DNA of 5,360 nt from the NCBI GenBank assembly GCA_019246575.1, contig JAFAQG010000709.1, positions 1 through 5,360 of the forward strand, written 5' to 3'. Below are positions 5,359 to 5,360 of this stretch, in pieces (within the stretch, counting starts at the first letter, position 1; each line of letters starts with the position of its first letter). This DNA is from Acidobacteriaceae bacterium (GTDB lineage Bacteria > Acidobacteriota > Terriglobia > Bryobacterales > Bryobacteraceae). Made by a program: the position numbers and the translations under genes. The notes beneath the pieces were generated by a model. That model saw nothing but the letters and a program-made list of their open reading frames with translations, searched no databases and was not told where the DNA came from.

Positions 5359-5360
5359 GC

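Noticed and set aside
5298..5360. Plus-strand open frame starting at a GTG near 5309
   Set aside because: About 17 open codons to the edge with no ribosome site and no recognisable sequence; not distinguishable from chance.

Overview
The window is GC-rich bacterial chromosomal DNA with tightly packed genes. No tRNA, rRNA, CRISPR array, transposase or phage structural gene was seen. The gene mix (TPM-domain protein beside a nucleotidyltransferase-fold protein, a PF04185 phosphoesterase, an orphan receiver, a PF04909 amidohydrolase) would fit a soil bacterium such as an Acidobacteriota member. That placement is inferred from gene content and protein style; no marker gene supports it.

Left part (1-1286, minus strand): a likely three-gene run read right to left. 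It holds a 64-residue, two-helix membrane protein (1092-1286), a secreted or membrane-anchored TPM-domain protein with a glycine-rich tail (172-1020), and the first 48 codons of a nucleotidyltransferase-fold protein (1-146). The last gene leaves the window; it begins at a TTG codon behind a strong Shine-Dalgarno sequence.

Middle (1352-2821, plus strand): a complete 489-residue phosphoesterase of the phospholipase C / acid phosphatase family, transcribed divergently from the small membrane protein. It has no visible export signal. A 6-bp-arm dyad lies just before its start.

Right part (2880-5360, minus strand): in order of transcription, a possible C-terminal gene fragment (5278-5358, weak), a PF04909-type amidohydrolase (4253-5230), a stand-alone SIR2-like NAD-binding protein (3398-4198), and a small degenerate response-regulator receiver (2880-3308) with its own plausible sigma-70 promoter. 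The amidohydrolase and SIR2 genes are in the same reading frame. They are separated only by one TAG and 18 stop-free codons.

The SIR2-like gene is the best lead for unusual biology. Its NADase-type catalytic residues are intact, and such domains are common effectors in anti-phage systems. Neither neighbour is an established SIR2 defence partner, so a system made of these genes is a hypothesis only. The receiver is also odd: it keeps the phosphoacceptor Asp but has lost the other conserved active-site residues.
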